Shown in pieces: positions 19,576 to 30,666 of a DNA stretch of 64,000 nucleotides. Origin of the DNA: Agapanthus africanus. Its lineage: Eukaryota; Streptophyta; Magnoliopsida; Asparagales; Amaryllidaceae. The notes below the pieces were generated by a model. That model was not told the origin of the DNA and did no database searches. It saw nothing but the letters and a program-made list of their open reading frames with translations. Position 1 is the stretch's first letter. Every line of letters starts with the position of its first letter. The translations under genes and the position numbers were made by a program. Where the stretch lies: positions 632,454,189-632,518,188 of the forward strand of contig CM057338.1 of the NCBI GenBank assembly GCA_030015575.1. The letters run 5' to 3'.

Positions 19576-22411
19576 CTACCGTCATGAATCTGGATTGGAA
19601 AAAGGCATTACTAGGAATACCCGGCCACCCCCGTGAAACATTTATGTTTTAGATTTTCTGTGTACTTGTAAATGAAAATTGTTTTCCCAATTAATCCTCA
19701 CTCTAGGGTATGTATTTACCGGATTTGGATCTTACATCTGTACAGCGTTACAGATGCTGAGTAGGAGTAGAATATTGGGAAATGGGCGATCTGATCCTCA
19801 ATATCGGAATTCGTTGTAATTGGTGATATTAGATTGAATCGCCTGGTTTTGCCTAACGACAAAATATTTGGTTTCGAATAACCATTGTTATGCACCAATT
19901 TTTAAAATGAAATATCTGTATCTTTATTTTATAAAGTGAGATATAAATTTTGAAAATTGTGTTCCAAACATTTACCTTTATCAGTTGAGAATAAGGTAAG
20001 GTGCATTGAATAACGGTGTATGACATTCTCGACCAAAATACAGTTTTCAATCTACAACACACGGAATTTGAGTTAGTATACCCTTGGGACTTATACATGA
20101 AAATGTATGTTGTCCAGTGTTCTTCTGGACAAGGGATTGGTACTCTTACTTCATTCAGGTTTACCTATGAGTTCTCTGATTTTAGACACGCATTCGTTGT
20201 AATGTAAGGTCCAAAGATTTTGAGAAATTTATAGGTATAAGAATAAAGTGGAGAACCATACATTGGAAGTATCAGGATTTTTCGAAGTGATCGAAGATAT
20301 AGATGCTTATGCTAGGTATTCCATCATAGTAATAATGAGAACTTGATTCTCTCTCAGGTTATTCATCCACGGGTTCGCTCCTTGTTGAGTAATGTTGTGT
20401 TGGCCATTTTCCATATAGGTGATATGCATTGGAAAAAGCTGCATGATATTTGAATCCGGTTCCATCTAAATTAGTGCCTTTGATTCTATATGGACATAGA
20501 TTAGTTACATATCTTGAGGTTATAAAGATATAGAGTTATCTGATTCCTGTTTAAATGCAAAATCTGGACAAACTCAAGGCACGCTTCGGTAATGGCTGTT
20601 TGTGGATTATCCCAAGCATTTGCTAGGGTTTTGCTTCTACCATTTTCAAGATCAATAGTTACATTGTTCTTAACTCGCTACCTTTTTATAAAAGGAATCT
20701 TTTTGCAAAAGAAACTAGTGGGAAAATGGTAGAACTGGAAGTGATTCCAGAACCATAAACGGTTATCGAAAATTTAGTAAAACCTATGAATTCAATTGGA
20801 CTTGACAATCCATTAGCCACTCCGCAGATTTTAGTAGGTGACATCAGCCACCCGAGAGATACTTCGGTTTTCTTGGTGACGGTGACAGGGAGGTCGACAT
20901 CATGGTTATGATGACCCTACTAGTTATCTGTAGGTCATAGGAAGTGGTAATTTCCAGGTGACCAGATACTTTATATCCAAGATGGACTCCACGCACTTCA
21001 GCAAATTATAGATTTTGGACTTTGCTGGGTGCTCCTGAAGGGGTAAAACCCATTAGGAGCAAGTAGATCTTTCGAGATCTGTGCAGGTGGAAAGGTATTA
21101 ACCTAATAAGGCTAGACATGTTGTAAATATTTTCATCAAATACCCGTTGTGGATTGTGATGAGACTTTTACTTCAGTGTCTAAGCTGAAGTCCATACGGA
21201 TATGACATTGCACTGCTGCTGCTCTAGACTATTATATCTGGCAAGAGGATGACTATAACGTCTTTCCAAATGGGAATTTAGAAGTGCACGTGCATATGAC
21301 TCTACCAGAGGGTTATCGTAGTCAGTGGGAGCAGCGGAAGGTGTGTAAGTTGCATATGTCTATTCATAGACTAAAGCATATATAGCGGAGACGGATCATC
21401 TATTTTTGATGTGACAGTCAAGGTGCTTGACTTTATCAAAACAATAGATGAATCTAGTAAGAAGGGTGTAGGGAGTACTTTCCTAAGATTTGGATGACAT
21501 ACTCCAAATAGAAAGTGATATTTCTATACTATAATCGGTCAAATTTTGGTTGTCACATAGTGTTTTCTCCACGTTGTATATGGATAATATATCAGGGATT
21601 CTGGTGACTAGATCTATAGTTTTAGATCTAGATTTAGGAAGTTTCCCAATCGGGTAATTAGACTGCATTCTAAAAGTATTTTAGAATGAACGACTCCTGA
21701 CGTGGTGGTGTACCCGCAGGTGATGGAGTCACCCTCTCTAAAGAGATGTATTCTAGACTGATGAGAAGAGGGACTGACATGAATGACATATCATTTGCTT
21801 AAGCAATTGAGTCAATCATTCAATGTCTTGTACAAAACCAGATATTTCTTATACACTTGTTGTAATAAGAAGATATTAATCCAATTCTAGAGAAACAAAG
21901 GGAAGCAATTATGAACATTAGAGGATGTTCTTGGTATTTGTTGACGGCAGCCTCCTCCGGGAAGCGGTTATCGGTTTAGGCTTCCAAGGTGACCTGGATG
22001 ATGGTAATACTGTCAAAGTTTTGGGTTTTATCTCTTCTGAGGATTGGTATATTGGATAGCGTTCCAATAAGGATACTGAGGTTGGTATGGTTCAGGATGC
22101 TGGTTATGACTCAACAGAGGATACAGCCTAAGAAGTTTGTAGGATAAGGTTGTTCATTTATGAACTTGGTCCCATCATGTATCCAGACAAAATTCTTGAG
22201 GCGGGGTATCGCTCAGTTCGGGAGATTGTTCATCTCCAAGAAGTTGAGATATAGATAGAGGAAGTTGAAACATTATAGTGGATCCACTCACTGAGGCCAT
22301 TTCTCAAACATGGATGTTCCTCAAACGAGATTTGAGAAACTAATTAGTAGAGAAGTTGGGTATTCCATAGCACACGGGATTTGACTATGCGATACTGCAA
22401 TAATTTGCCTT
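19576..22411 (+). pseudogene. Decayed pol of copia A (right of B)
   Basis: No frame survives, but positions align with B: protease near 19700-19760 (ggatttggatcttacatctg corresponds to the B active-site segment), RT near 21240-21470 (aaatgggaatttagaagtgc and a following gagggttatcgtagtcagtg), and RNase H near 21930-22060 (ttggtatttgttgacggcag, gcttccaaggtgacctggat). The minus strand of C 30667-33350 is colinear and shares the same altered RNase H segment, so A and C belong to one non-autonomous lineage. Confidence 0.7.
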
Positions 22412-22428
22412 AAGTGCAAGTGGGAGAT
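22412..22428 (+). other. Polypurine tract of A
   Basis: aagtgcaagtgggagat lies directly before TGTTGGATATAG of the 3' LTR, as in B. Confidence 0.88.
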
Positions 22429-24103
22429 TGTTGGATATAGTGCCCTCAAGGCAATTATTGTAGTTGCAGACACGCGATTATGATAATTGAGGGAGGACCT
22501 ATATAAGTAGAACAATCTTACTCGAAATGATAATATGCTATCTGGTTTGTCTTTATCATTGATGTGTACACGTTTTACTTGTTATTACGTATCGCTAATA
22601 CATAATGATGAAGCCCGTAGGATTCTTGTTTGACTACCAGCATTATGATGTTAATCATATACGTGAGAGCAGGGTGGTCTATAAGCACATCCTTAAATGT
22701 CTCTAGTCGTGGGAGTATCAAGACTGGGCATCGATATTCCGGAGTAGACTATTAGTGTATAAATTTCGAGACCCCAACGAGGGGCGGTGGCCGGTCTCAC
22801 AAGCCATTGGTGTTATGTCACCTAAGATAGTATACAGGTGCTCACTGGAGGTGAGTACATGAGACGGAATCGCCGAGAACTTCTAGATGGCATTATATCT
22901 ATCGTCCGATGGAAGTTCTCGAGTAGTATTAGTACAGGTTAGTGTTTTGACCTGAGATCGTCATTTGTCTCGTGTGAGTTCCCGCTGTACTTTGATTACT
23001 ACCCTACCATAGCTCAAAGGAGTCGTGCAAACAAGTTTTAGTTGGGTATAGTCCCGAGCCACATGGAGGCAGTGAGCGATTGTCAGAGATTCGTCTCTCC
23101 TGATATTAAGAGTCGATGGCGTACTGTGTTCGATTGGCTATCACTCTAAAATCCGTGGCCACGGTAGATGAGATTTACTGATATAAGTTCAGTAGTTTCT
23201 CGGTTGGTGATGAGCTTGACTCCGACACGGCTTATCGGGTTATTAGGGGTCTGACGTTTCCACCCCCTAGACCCGGTATGCGATACTCTCAGACGAAGAG
23301 ACCGGACTGTACGAAGATTGTCACATTCAGTAGGGTTCAGACGGACTTAATTGTCAACCTCCCTTTCGACAGATACCTGGGTAGCCGTTACGTACAGCTA
23401 GTGCCGCTGACGTGCTTGTGGTTTTTGGATTTATCCAGTAAATCACTGTCAGCGTATTGTCGAGTCTTTAGAGTCCCACACAGAGGGTTTTCCTGGTTCA
23501 GGCGATATGATGTAGATGACGTATGTTGGTGCATACAGGGTGTCCGATTAGATACGTGTACAGGCTACATAGACTTTAATCGGACGGTTGATAATACTAG
23601 CGGCTTAGGATTAAGCCGGATTATTAAATCAGGTTTTAATTTAATAATTTATATATATATATTTAATATGAATATTCTAGTATTATTGTTCACTATTCAT
23701 TTTCTCTCTCTTGGCTATTCGTATTTTTGTACGAATACGCGTATATGTATTTATGTACGTATACTGGGTTGTATTCTGTATTTATACGGAATTTATTCTA
23801 GAAGATGAACACTTCATTTCTTGATTTTTCTTTTATAGAAAATCAAAAATGAGGTGGAGGATGAAGTGTAAAGAAGTATGGTGTAGAGAGGTATGGCCTT
23901 GCTTTTAAAAATTGATAAAATCATTTGTGGTTATTATTTTTCCATAGTTGCAAAATATCAAGCCATTCTTTTTCAATGCTTGCTAGTTTTTCTTCACACA
24001 AAAGACATAGCCATTTTCCATGGCCTCTTCTTCTTCACCTCCTCCTCCTCCTTCTAGGTAGCTCTCTTGAGTTTAGAAAAAAGAGAAAAAGTTGGTGAGA
24101 ATA
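22429..24103 (+). mobile_element. Copia A 3' LTR (cut by C)
   Basis: It matches the 5' LTR from its first base with scattered differences, up to ggtgagaata. The 5' LTR continues ttgctacatcc, while here C begins with TGTTGGGTTATG. About the last 330 bp must lie beyond C, off the window. gaata at 24099-24103 is the left target copy of C. The 176-codon frame at 23278-23808 corresponds to the smaller frame in the 5' LTR and has no known domain. Confidence 0.85.
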
Positions 24104-24396
24104 TGTTGGGTTATGCAAGCGCCCTGGCCATCAAAACGTGGCCGATTGCGGAACAAAATTTTTACAAATTGGCGCTAGAACAACCCCATAATACGGATCG
24201 ACCATTAACCTAAGCTAGCAAACATAAAAAGAGTTAAGAATGGTTATACCGAATGATCTGTGTCCTTCGGTCTTTATGCATCATCCCAAGCTCCTAGAGG
24301 CCTCTATTATCTGGCTTGATCTCGGGTCTCCCTCCAACGAAGATGATCCACCTGAGGATTGTATTTCAAGCTCCAATCTCAGTGCCGAGGTAACTC
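24104..24396 (-). mobile_element. Copia C 3' LTR, first segment
   Basis: TGTTGGGTTATGCAAGCGCC to gccgaggtaactc. It aligns with the start of the C 5' LTR at 38756-39050 and resumes after D at 28954. Confidence 0.82.
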
Positions 24397-24949
24397 TGTT
24401 GGGTTCCTTAGCACCCTCGCTATATTTTCTAAGGCATCAAGCATGCAATTTTAAAAAACCTAGAGTGCTAAGCAACCCATAACCAAGGATCTAACTAGAG
24501 GATTAGGTTTTATCTAACATGTAAACAACTTTACTCTAAGTGAATAAGGAATACAACCTTTGTAAACCGGTCCTTCACTTTTAAAGCTCCGTGTAATAGT
24601 CCCTTTGCTCCAAGTAGTGGTCTCCCAGACTCCCCTTTGGCTCCACTAGGTGAAAGGAACGATCTTGCTCAAGGATCTTCGAGGCCGAAGATGATCTACG
24701 TCGAAGAATCTCTAACTCAAGCTACATCTTCATTAATTGATGAACTAGTGAAGAAACAACCTATACTAAATGGCTAGTTTGGTATAGATTGGTGAAGTAG
24801 GAATTTTGCTCACTTTAGAATTAATTTTCTCTCGGTTTTCTTCACCTCTCAAAAAGCTAGAGAGCTAAAATGAAGATGAAGAAGAAGATGCAATCAAGTG
24901 TAGAATGGCAACCATGGGTGAGAAATATCATATATAACTCATGTAGAGC
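24397..24949 (-). mobile_element. D 3' LTR stub
   Basis: Starts TGTTGGGTTCCTTAGC and is near-identical to 26762-27312 apart from its first bases and scattered changes. It ends abruptly after aactcatgtagag. Confidence 0.8.
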
Positions 24950-25082
24950 TACCTTTTTGAAAATTTGATTCTACAACATCTTTAGGTTTCTTTCTTTTTC
25001 ATTAATCTCATTAATGAAGTCCCATCATTTATGCTTCCTAAGTATCACAGAAAAAACGAAAATACTTATACAACATACGCTA

Positions 25083-25177
25083 ATGTCATCCTCATTCACC
25101 ACGGGGTCCCGTCATGCACCGTTAGGTTAGATAACTAACGGCAGAGCGGGGGTAGGACTAGCGCGGATGCAAAACAT
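25083..25177 (-). other. Conserved palindromic leader block, copy in D
   Basis: Minus orientation. The accgttag...ctaacggc hairpin is intact, and the terminal gcgcggatgcaaaacat is identical to the E copy. Confidence 0.72.
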
Positions 25178-26486
25178 AAGCAACGTTTATTATATATCAT
25201 ATATATAATATAAAGCATTCGTCTCATCAAATAAAGTGATCACATCACAGAACATTGCAGTAGAAGTCAACATATGAAATATTGGATATACTAGGAGTTC
25301 CGCGTTTTAAATTAAGCCAGTAAAAAACATGGATTCCACGGTCGCGATGAATAGCCAAACCCATATCCCTAGACCCCTACGAGAGCGGTAAGCAACCCTA
25401 CCAATTCTAGAGTTAGGAGACCCGGTCTCGACTCCTCGAGATGGTCTCCCACTGGACTCTAGAACCCGGATGCTTGTGCTCCCCGCCTTGGGTCTATCCT
25501 AATACGGAAAAGTAAATAATATACATCAATGGTGACATCATCCTCAACCCGGAAGTGCCCCAATAAAAGAATATTACATACAAGTTTTTACATGAATGAA
25601 AATGAAAAACTCTCATCTCACGCAAAAAACCCCAGCTATTCAAACACGACGATCCAATATAACATATCACAGCAACACATAACATCATATGTCATCAACG
25701 TAAGTAAATATACGTATCCCAATTGTCGTTGACGTATAGCAACGAAACCGGTGATACATCACATATTACAATTATGGTCGCAGAAAAAAAAGTGAAAACC
25801 ACAACAATTGGAATCCGCAACCACCTTAGACATCATAAACCAGAAATATCACATACTTCAGATTTCATGCGTAACCAAATGAATTCTTTAGACATCATAA
25901 ACCCGGAATATCTAATATTTCGAATTAAATGCCTAACCTTATAAACCCCGCATTTTAGTCTCAATATTGAAAACACTTTTCAATAACCAGTCATGTAATT
26001 CAACAAGATTCCTGACAGACTGATCGAATGCTCATGGAAACTTTAGTAGACGGCCGCACCCCCTGATGCCGTCGACGAAGTGTACTTAGGCGGAACACCG
26101 CGGCCGCGAGCACCCGGGGGATGCTTTTGGCAACGGGATTCTCCTACAATCACTTGGTCGGGGCATTGGGGCGTGGCTATCTAGTAATGTCACCCGGCGA
26201 GTATCCGCGTACACTACATGATTGCGACAGAGTTTTGATCCATATCAAAATCCCGTGGAAACCGATCAAATGAGACTAAATTGCTAGGTTTATAAAATTC
26301 AAACTAGTTTTCACAAAACTAATTATTGTGGATTCCAAATATTGTATCACATATCAATATAAAACCCGAAACGATGTTAAAATTACAAATACGAAACACC
26401 CCCAATAGCCACTACAGAAAGATAACATCAAATGTAATCTTTTAGCAAAAACGAACAATACCTGAAACACCAAACCCCAGAGACTG

Positions 26487-26600
26487 GAACACCGAAGAAA
26501 AATGAAGCCAAAATCTCACCCAAAAACCGACCAGGCCAGTTTTATGAAGAATTTCGCCGGGTCAAATCCGGTTGATTGGGCTCATTTTCCTCTGGTGTTC
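26487..26600 (-). other. Extended helix near PBS of D
   Basis: gaacacc (26487-26493) pairs with ggtgttc (26594-26600). The helix continues inward through agaaaaatga with tcattttcct. C has a similar outer helix at 38472-38587. Confidence 0.55.
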
Positions 26601-26747
26601 ATGTTACATAACATGTAACATTCTCTAACTGTTTAAAAAGATTTCAGAGAACGTTTTAAAATCGACAGAAACTAGGGTTTTGGTTTCGAAGTTTTCGGAG
26701 TTGTTTCGGTTTCGTAATTCTACTAATATCATTTAATTCTCTAGCTT

Positions 26748-26760
26748 GGCTCTGATACCA
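26748..26760 (-). other. Primer-binding site of D
   Basis: ggctctgatacca on the plus strand, one base from the LTR start at 26762. Confidence 0.87.
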
Positions 26761-26761
26761 C

Positions 26762-28953
26762 TGCGGGGTTCCTTAGCACCCTCGCTATGTTTTCTAAGGC
26801 ATCAAGCATGCAATTTTAAAAAACCTAGAGTGCTAAGCAACCCATAACCAAGGATCTAACTAGAGGATTAGGGTTTATCTAACATGTAAACAACTTTACA
26901 CTAAATGAACAAGGAATACAACCTTTGTAGACCGGTCCTTAACTTCTAAAGCTCCGTGTAATAGTCCCTTTGCTCCAAGTAGTGGTCTCCCAGACTCTCC
27001 TTTGGCTCCACTAGGTGAAAGGAACGAGCTTGCTCGAGGATCTTCGAGGCCGAAGATAATCTACGTCGAAGAATCTTTAACTCAAGCTACCTCTTCACTA
27101 ATTGATGAACTAGTGAAGAAACAACCTATACTAAATGGCTAGTTTGGTATAGATTGGTGAAGTAGGAATTTTGCTCACTTTAGAATTAATTTTCTCTCAC
27201 TTTTTCTTCACCTCTCAAAAAGCTAGAGAGCTAAAATGGAGATGAAGAAGAAGATGCAATCAAGTGTAGAATGGAGACCATGGGTGAGAAATATCATATA
27301 TAACTCATGTAGAGACTAAACCATGGCTAAAAGATAATGGTTAGGTTAATAAATATCTAGAGTAAAAACAAAATTAGAGGACTAAGTCAATGGTTACTAC
27401 AAACTTCTACAATCTTCACAACCATGACTAATTTCCACCTAATTTTGATTTTCCCTTAATAATTAAAACCCCACATTTTCTTAAGTGTGGTGTGAGTCTC
27501 ATACACTCATGTCCAATGTATCATCTAGCATGGCATAAAAAATAAATACATTAACATATATCACATATATATTAAATGTATAAAGAGAAAAACATTTTCT
27601 TAAATGAGCTAATATTAGTTAATGTATATTAATATATCAAATATATAATTACACATTAAATTATTAAATCAACACTTGATTTAATAACCCGGCTGTATCA
27701 CACACAACCGACTAATATCATTTATATGCATATCACATATACATATAACATATCATTGAATCAACACTTGATTCAACAATCCGGTAATATCACATATAAC
27801 CTGTATCACGAGATTGGAATACGGTATCACATACACGTATTAATCTCGGTCCCGCACATATCACATATGTGCCCTACTTCGTTTCGCATGAGCTAGGAAA
27901 CCTCTGTGTAGGACTCTAATGACTCGTCAATACGCCGGCAGTGGGTGATGATCATATCAGTCACCCACAAGCCGTCAGCGGTACTGGCTGGACGTAAAGG
28001 CTACCCGGGTATTGAGCGATCAGAAGATCAACAAGCAAGCTTGTCCATACTCCTGTGAATCCAACAACAACACTACCGTACAGTCCGGTCTCTTCGTCTG
28101 ATATGTCGCATACCTAGTCTAGGGGTGGTAAACGTCAGACCCCAGTAACTCGATAAGTCGTGTCGATATAAGGCTCATAACGGGTTGAGAAACTACTGAT
28201 AACATTTACTAGTATATCTCTAAAGCAGCCCTGGCTAGGGACTTCCTGTTATCGCTAATAGAGCACAGCGCAACATCAACTCCCAATACCGGGAGAGAGA
28301 AACCCCTCCTATCGCTCATTGCCTCCATGTGATTTGGGACTGTACCTAAAAGCCACCGTTTTGCACGTTCTCTTGAACGTGGTGAGGTGGAAATCAAAGC
28401 ACAGTGGGAATCACACAAGACTCTATGACGATCTCGGGTCTACAGACTAACCTGTATCAGTATCACCAGAGAACTGCTATCTGACGTTAGGTATAGTACC
28501 ATCTAAGAGTTCTCGGCGAGTCCTGTTCAGTGTACCCAGTCTCCACTGAGCACCCATATACCATCTTTGATGTCAAACACCAATGGATATGGGATCATCC
28601 ATCGCCCATCAAATGGGTCAAGAAGCGTATACGCTAGTCTACTCTGGAATATCGATGCCCCGTCTCGATACACCCTCGACTAGGAACAAATAAAGGATAA
28701 ACTTGTGGACTACCCTGGCCCCACTGGTATGATCTGCATCATAGTCCTGGTAGTCAAGTATACATCTTAAGGGCTTTATCAACATGTGAGAGCAAGACAA
28801 TATCACAATACTAGTCTACATGTTAAGATAAAGAACAACCAGATAGCATACTATCATGTCGAGCAAGAAAGTCCTCCCTATATATGTCTAAGTATTCATT
28901 GTAATATACAATCATGTACAACAATGGCCTCTACGGCATACATACAACTAACA
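26762..28953 (-). mobile_element. D 5' LTR
   Basis: About 2.2 kb, from tgcggggttccttagc to catacaactaaca. The same family as solo LTR I and LTR G, judged by the shared atggcctctacggcatat end and a common core (about 28637-28715). Very AT-rich between 27500 and 27800 with several tatcacatat repeats. Confidence 0.82.
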
Positions 28954-30651
28954 ACTAGGGTACCTAGTTCGCTAAACTAGATAGTCTAGAAGATGTAGAG
29001 TCTAATGATGGATTATTTTGTCTCCAAACACCCTAGGTTTCTCAACACATGAGACTTGAAGGGAGGAGGTAGAAGAAGAAGCTTGAGGATGAGAGTGTGA
29101 GGCAAATCAAGAAAAAAAATGGCTAAGTGTGTTGTGAGCAATAATGAAGCATCCAATAAATATCTTAAGTCTCCAAAATATCTCAAGTCTCCAAAATATC
29201 TCACAACCTAAACAAATATCAAGCATGCCTCAATAGTGAATCCATGAGTCACCCCATGAGTCATGCTTGAATAAATGCATACAACACCTCATCCTCTCCA
29301 CCTTATTAACCATTTAATCTTAAATGGTTAAAACTAAATAACGTGGCATCTTCTAGAAGCACCTTATAATAAATTACAAGAATACCCCTCATCTGTATAT
29401 ACATACCCGTATCCGTATTCCGAAAATACGAATACAAAGAGACGAAAATAATCCATCAATATAATATTAGAATCTGGCTTAAACCAAAGCCCACTAGTAT
29501 TATCCGTCTGAATCATGATACGTGCACAAGTGCACGTATATGATTGAACCCTGTCATAAAACCATACGACATCTACATCGTTTCGCCCGAAGCAGGAAAA
29601 CCCTTTGTGTGGGACTCTAAAGACTCGTCAGTACGCTGGCAGCGGGTTTAACCAAAAGCACGTCAGCGGCACTAGCTGTACGTAACGGCTACCCAGGTAT
29701 TGAGCGAAAGGAAGGCCGACGAGCAAACTCATCCTGACCCCTACTGAGCCTGTTCGTGAAAATATCCATCCAGTCCGGTCTGTTCGTCTAAGAGTATCGC
29801 ATATCGAGTCTGGGGCGGTGGTAAAGTCAGACCCCTAATAACCCGACATTTCGTGTCGGTATGAAGCCCATCACCAACTGAGAAACTACTGATCCAAATC
29901 AGTAATTCTCGACTACCTTGGCCAAGGATTTCAGGTGATGGCCACCCGTGCACTGCGCGACATCAACCCCTAATACCGGGAGAGACGAATCCCCGATGAT
30001 CCGCTCACTGCCTTCATGTGGCTCGGGATTGTACCCAACTAAAACAGGTTTGCAAGACTCCTTTGATCCATGGTAGGATAGTAATCAAAGCACATTGGGA
30101 ACTCACACGAGATAAATGGCGATCTCAGGTCAACAGACTAACCTGTACACATGTCACCTGGGAACTGCTATCTGACAATAGGTATAGTACCAACTAGCAT
30201 TTTCCCGGCGAGTCCGTCCAGTGTACTCATAACCCAATGAGCACCTGTATACTATCTTAGGTGAACAAACTAACACCAATGTCTTGTGAGACCTTGCCAA
30301 CGCCCCTTGTCAGGGTCTCGATCTGTATACACTAGTCTACTCTGGAGTATCGATGCTCAGTCTCGATACTCCCACGACTAGGGACATTTAAGGATGTGCT
30401 TATAGACCACCCAGCTCCCATATATATGATCGCCATCATAATGTTGGTAGTCAAGCAAGAATCCTATGGGCTCTATTAACATGTAATAGTGATCTGTAAT
30501 ACCACATAAAGCATGTACATGATGATAAAGACAAACCAGATAGCATACTATCATTTTGAGTAAGACTATTCTATCCGTATAGGTCCTCCCTCAATCATCG
30601 CAATCGCGAGCCTACGATTCAATAATTGACTTGATGGCACTATAGCCAACA
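28954..30651 (-). mobile_element. Copia C 3' LTR, second segment
   Basis: It resumes at actagggtacctagttcgc, matching 39050 onward in the C 5' LTR, and ends gcactatagccaaca at 30651 before the PPT. The conserved core is at about 30330-30410. Confidence 0.82.
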
Positions 30652-30666
30652 ATCTCCCAGTTGCAC
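30652..30666 (-). other. Polypurine tract of C
   Basis: The plus strand atctcccagttgcac corresponds to gtgcaactgggagat on the minus strand. It is one base changed from the A and B tracts. Confidence 0.8.

Larger units (their letters stand above)
4546..24103 (+). mobile_element. Copia element A (whole visible extent, interrupted)
   Basis: Layout: 5' LTR 4546-6549, PBS 6551-6563, leader to about 9049, gag/pol remnants 9056-9530 and 19576-22411, PPT 22412-22428, 3' LTR 22429-24103. Element B (9531-19575) is inserted in the coding remnant, and C cuts the 3' LTR at 24104. The two A LTRs are visibly more different from each other than the two B LTRs, which fits A being older. No open reading frame of useful length survives, so A is non-autonomous. 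Confidence 0.85.
24950..26747 (-). mobile_element. D leader remnant
   Basis: It has the conserved block, one hairpin module (about 25370-25500) and an extended helix near the PBS. At 26040-26130 there is also a GC-rich stretch with acggccgc and gcggccgcg arms that has no clear match in the other leaders. Confidence 0.7.
24397..28953 (-). mobile_element. Copia deletion derivative D
   Basis: A minus-strand element reduced to a 3' LTR stub (24397-24949), half a leader (24950-26747), a PBS and a full 5' LTR (26762-28953). Comparison with the full LTR at 27310 shows that the 3' LTR stub stops at ctcatgtagag and joins leader sequence directly. About 1.6 kb of LTR, the PPT, all gag-pol and the gag-proximal leader are gone. 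The target duplication is not clean: aactc left, actag right, where the intact C LTR has aaactagg. Confidence 0.78.
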
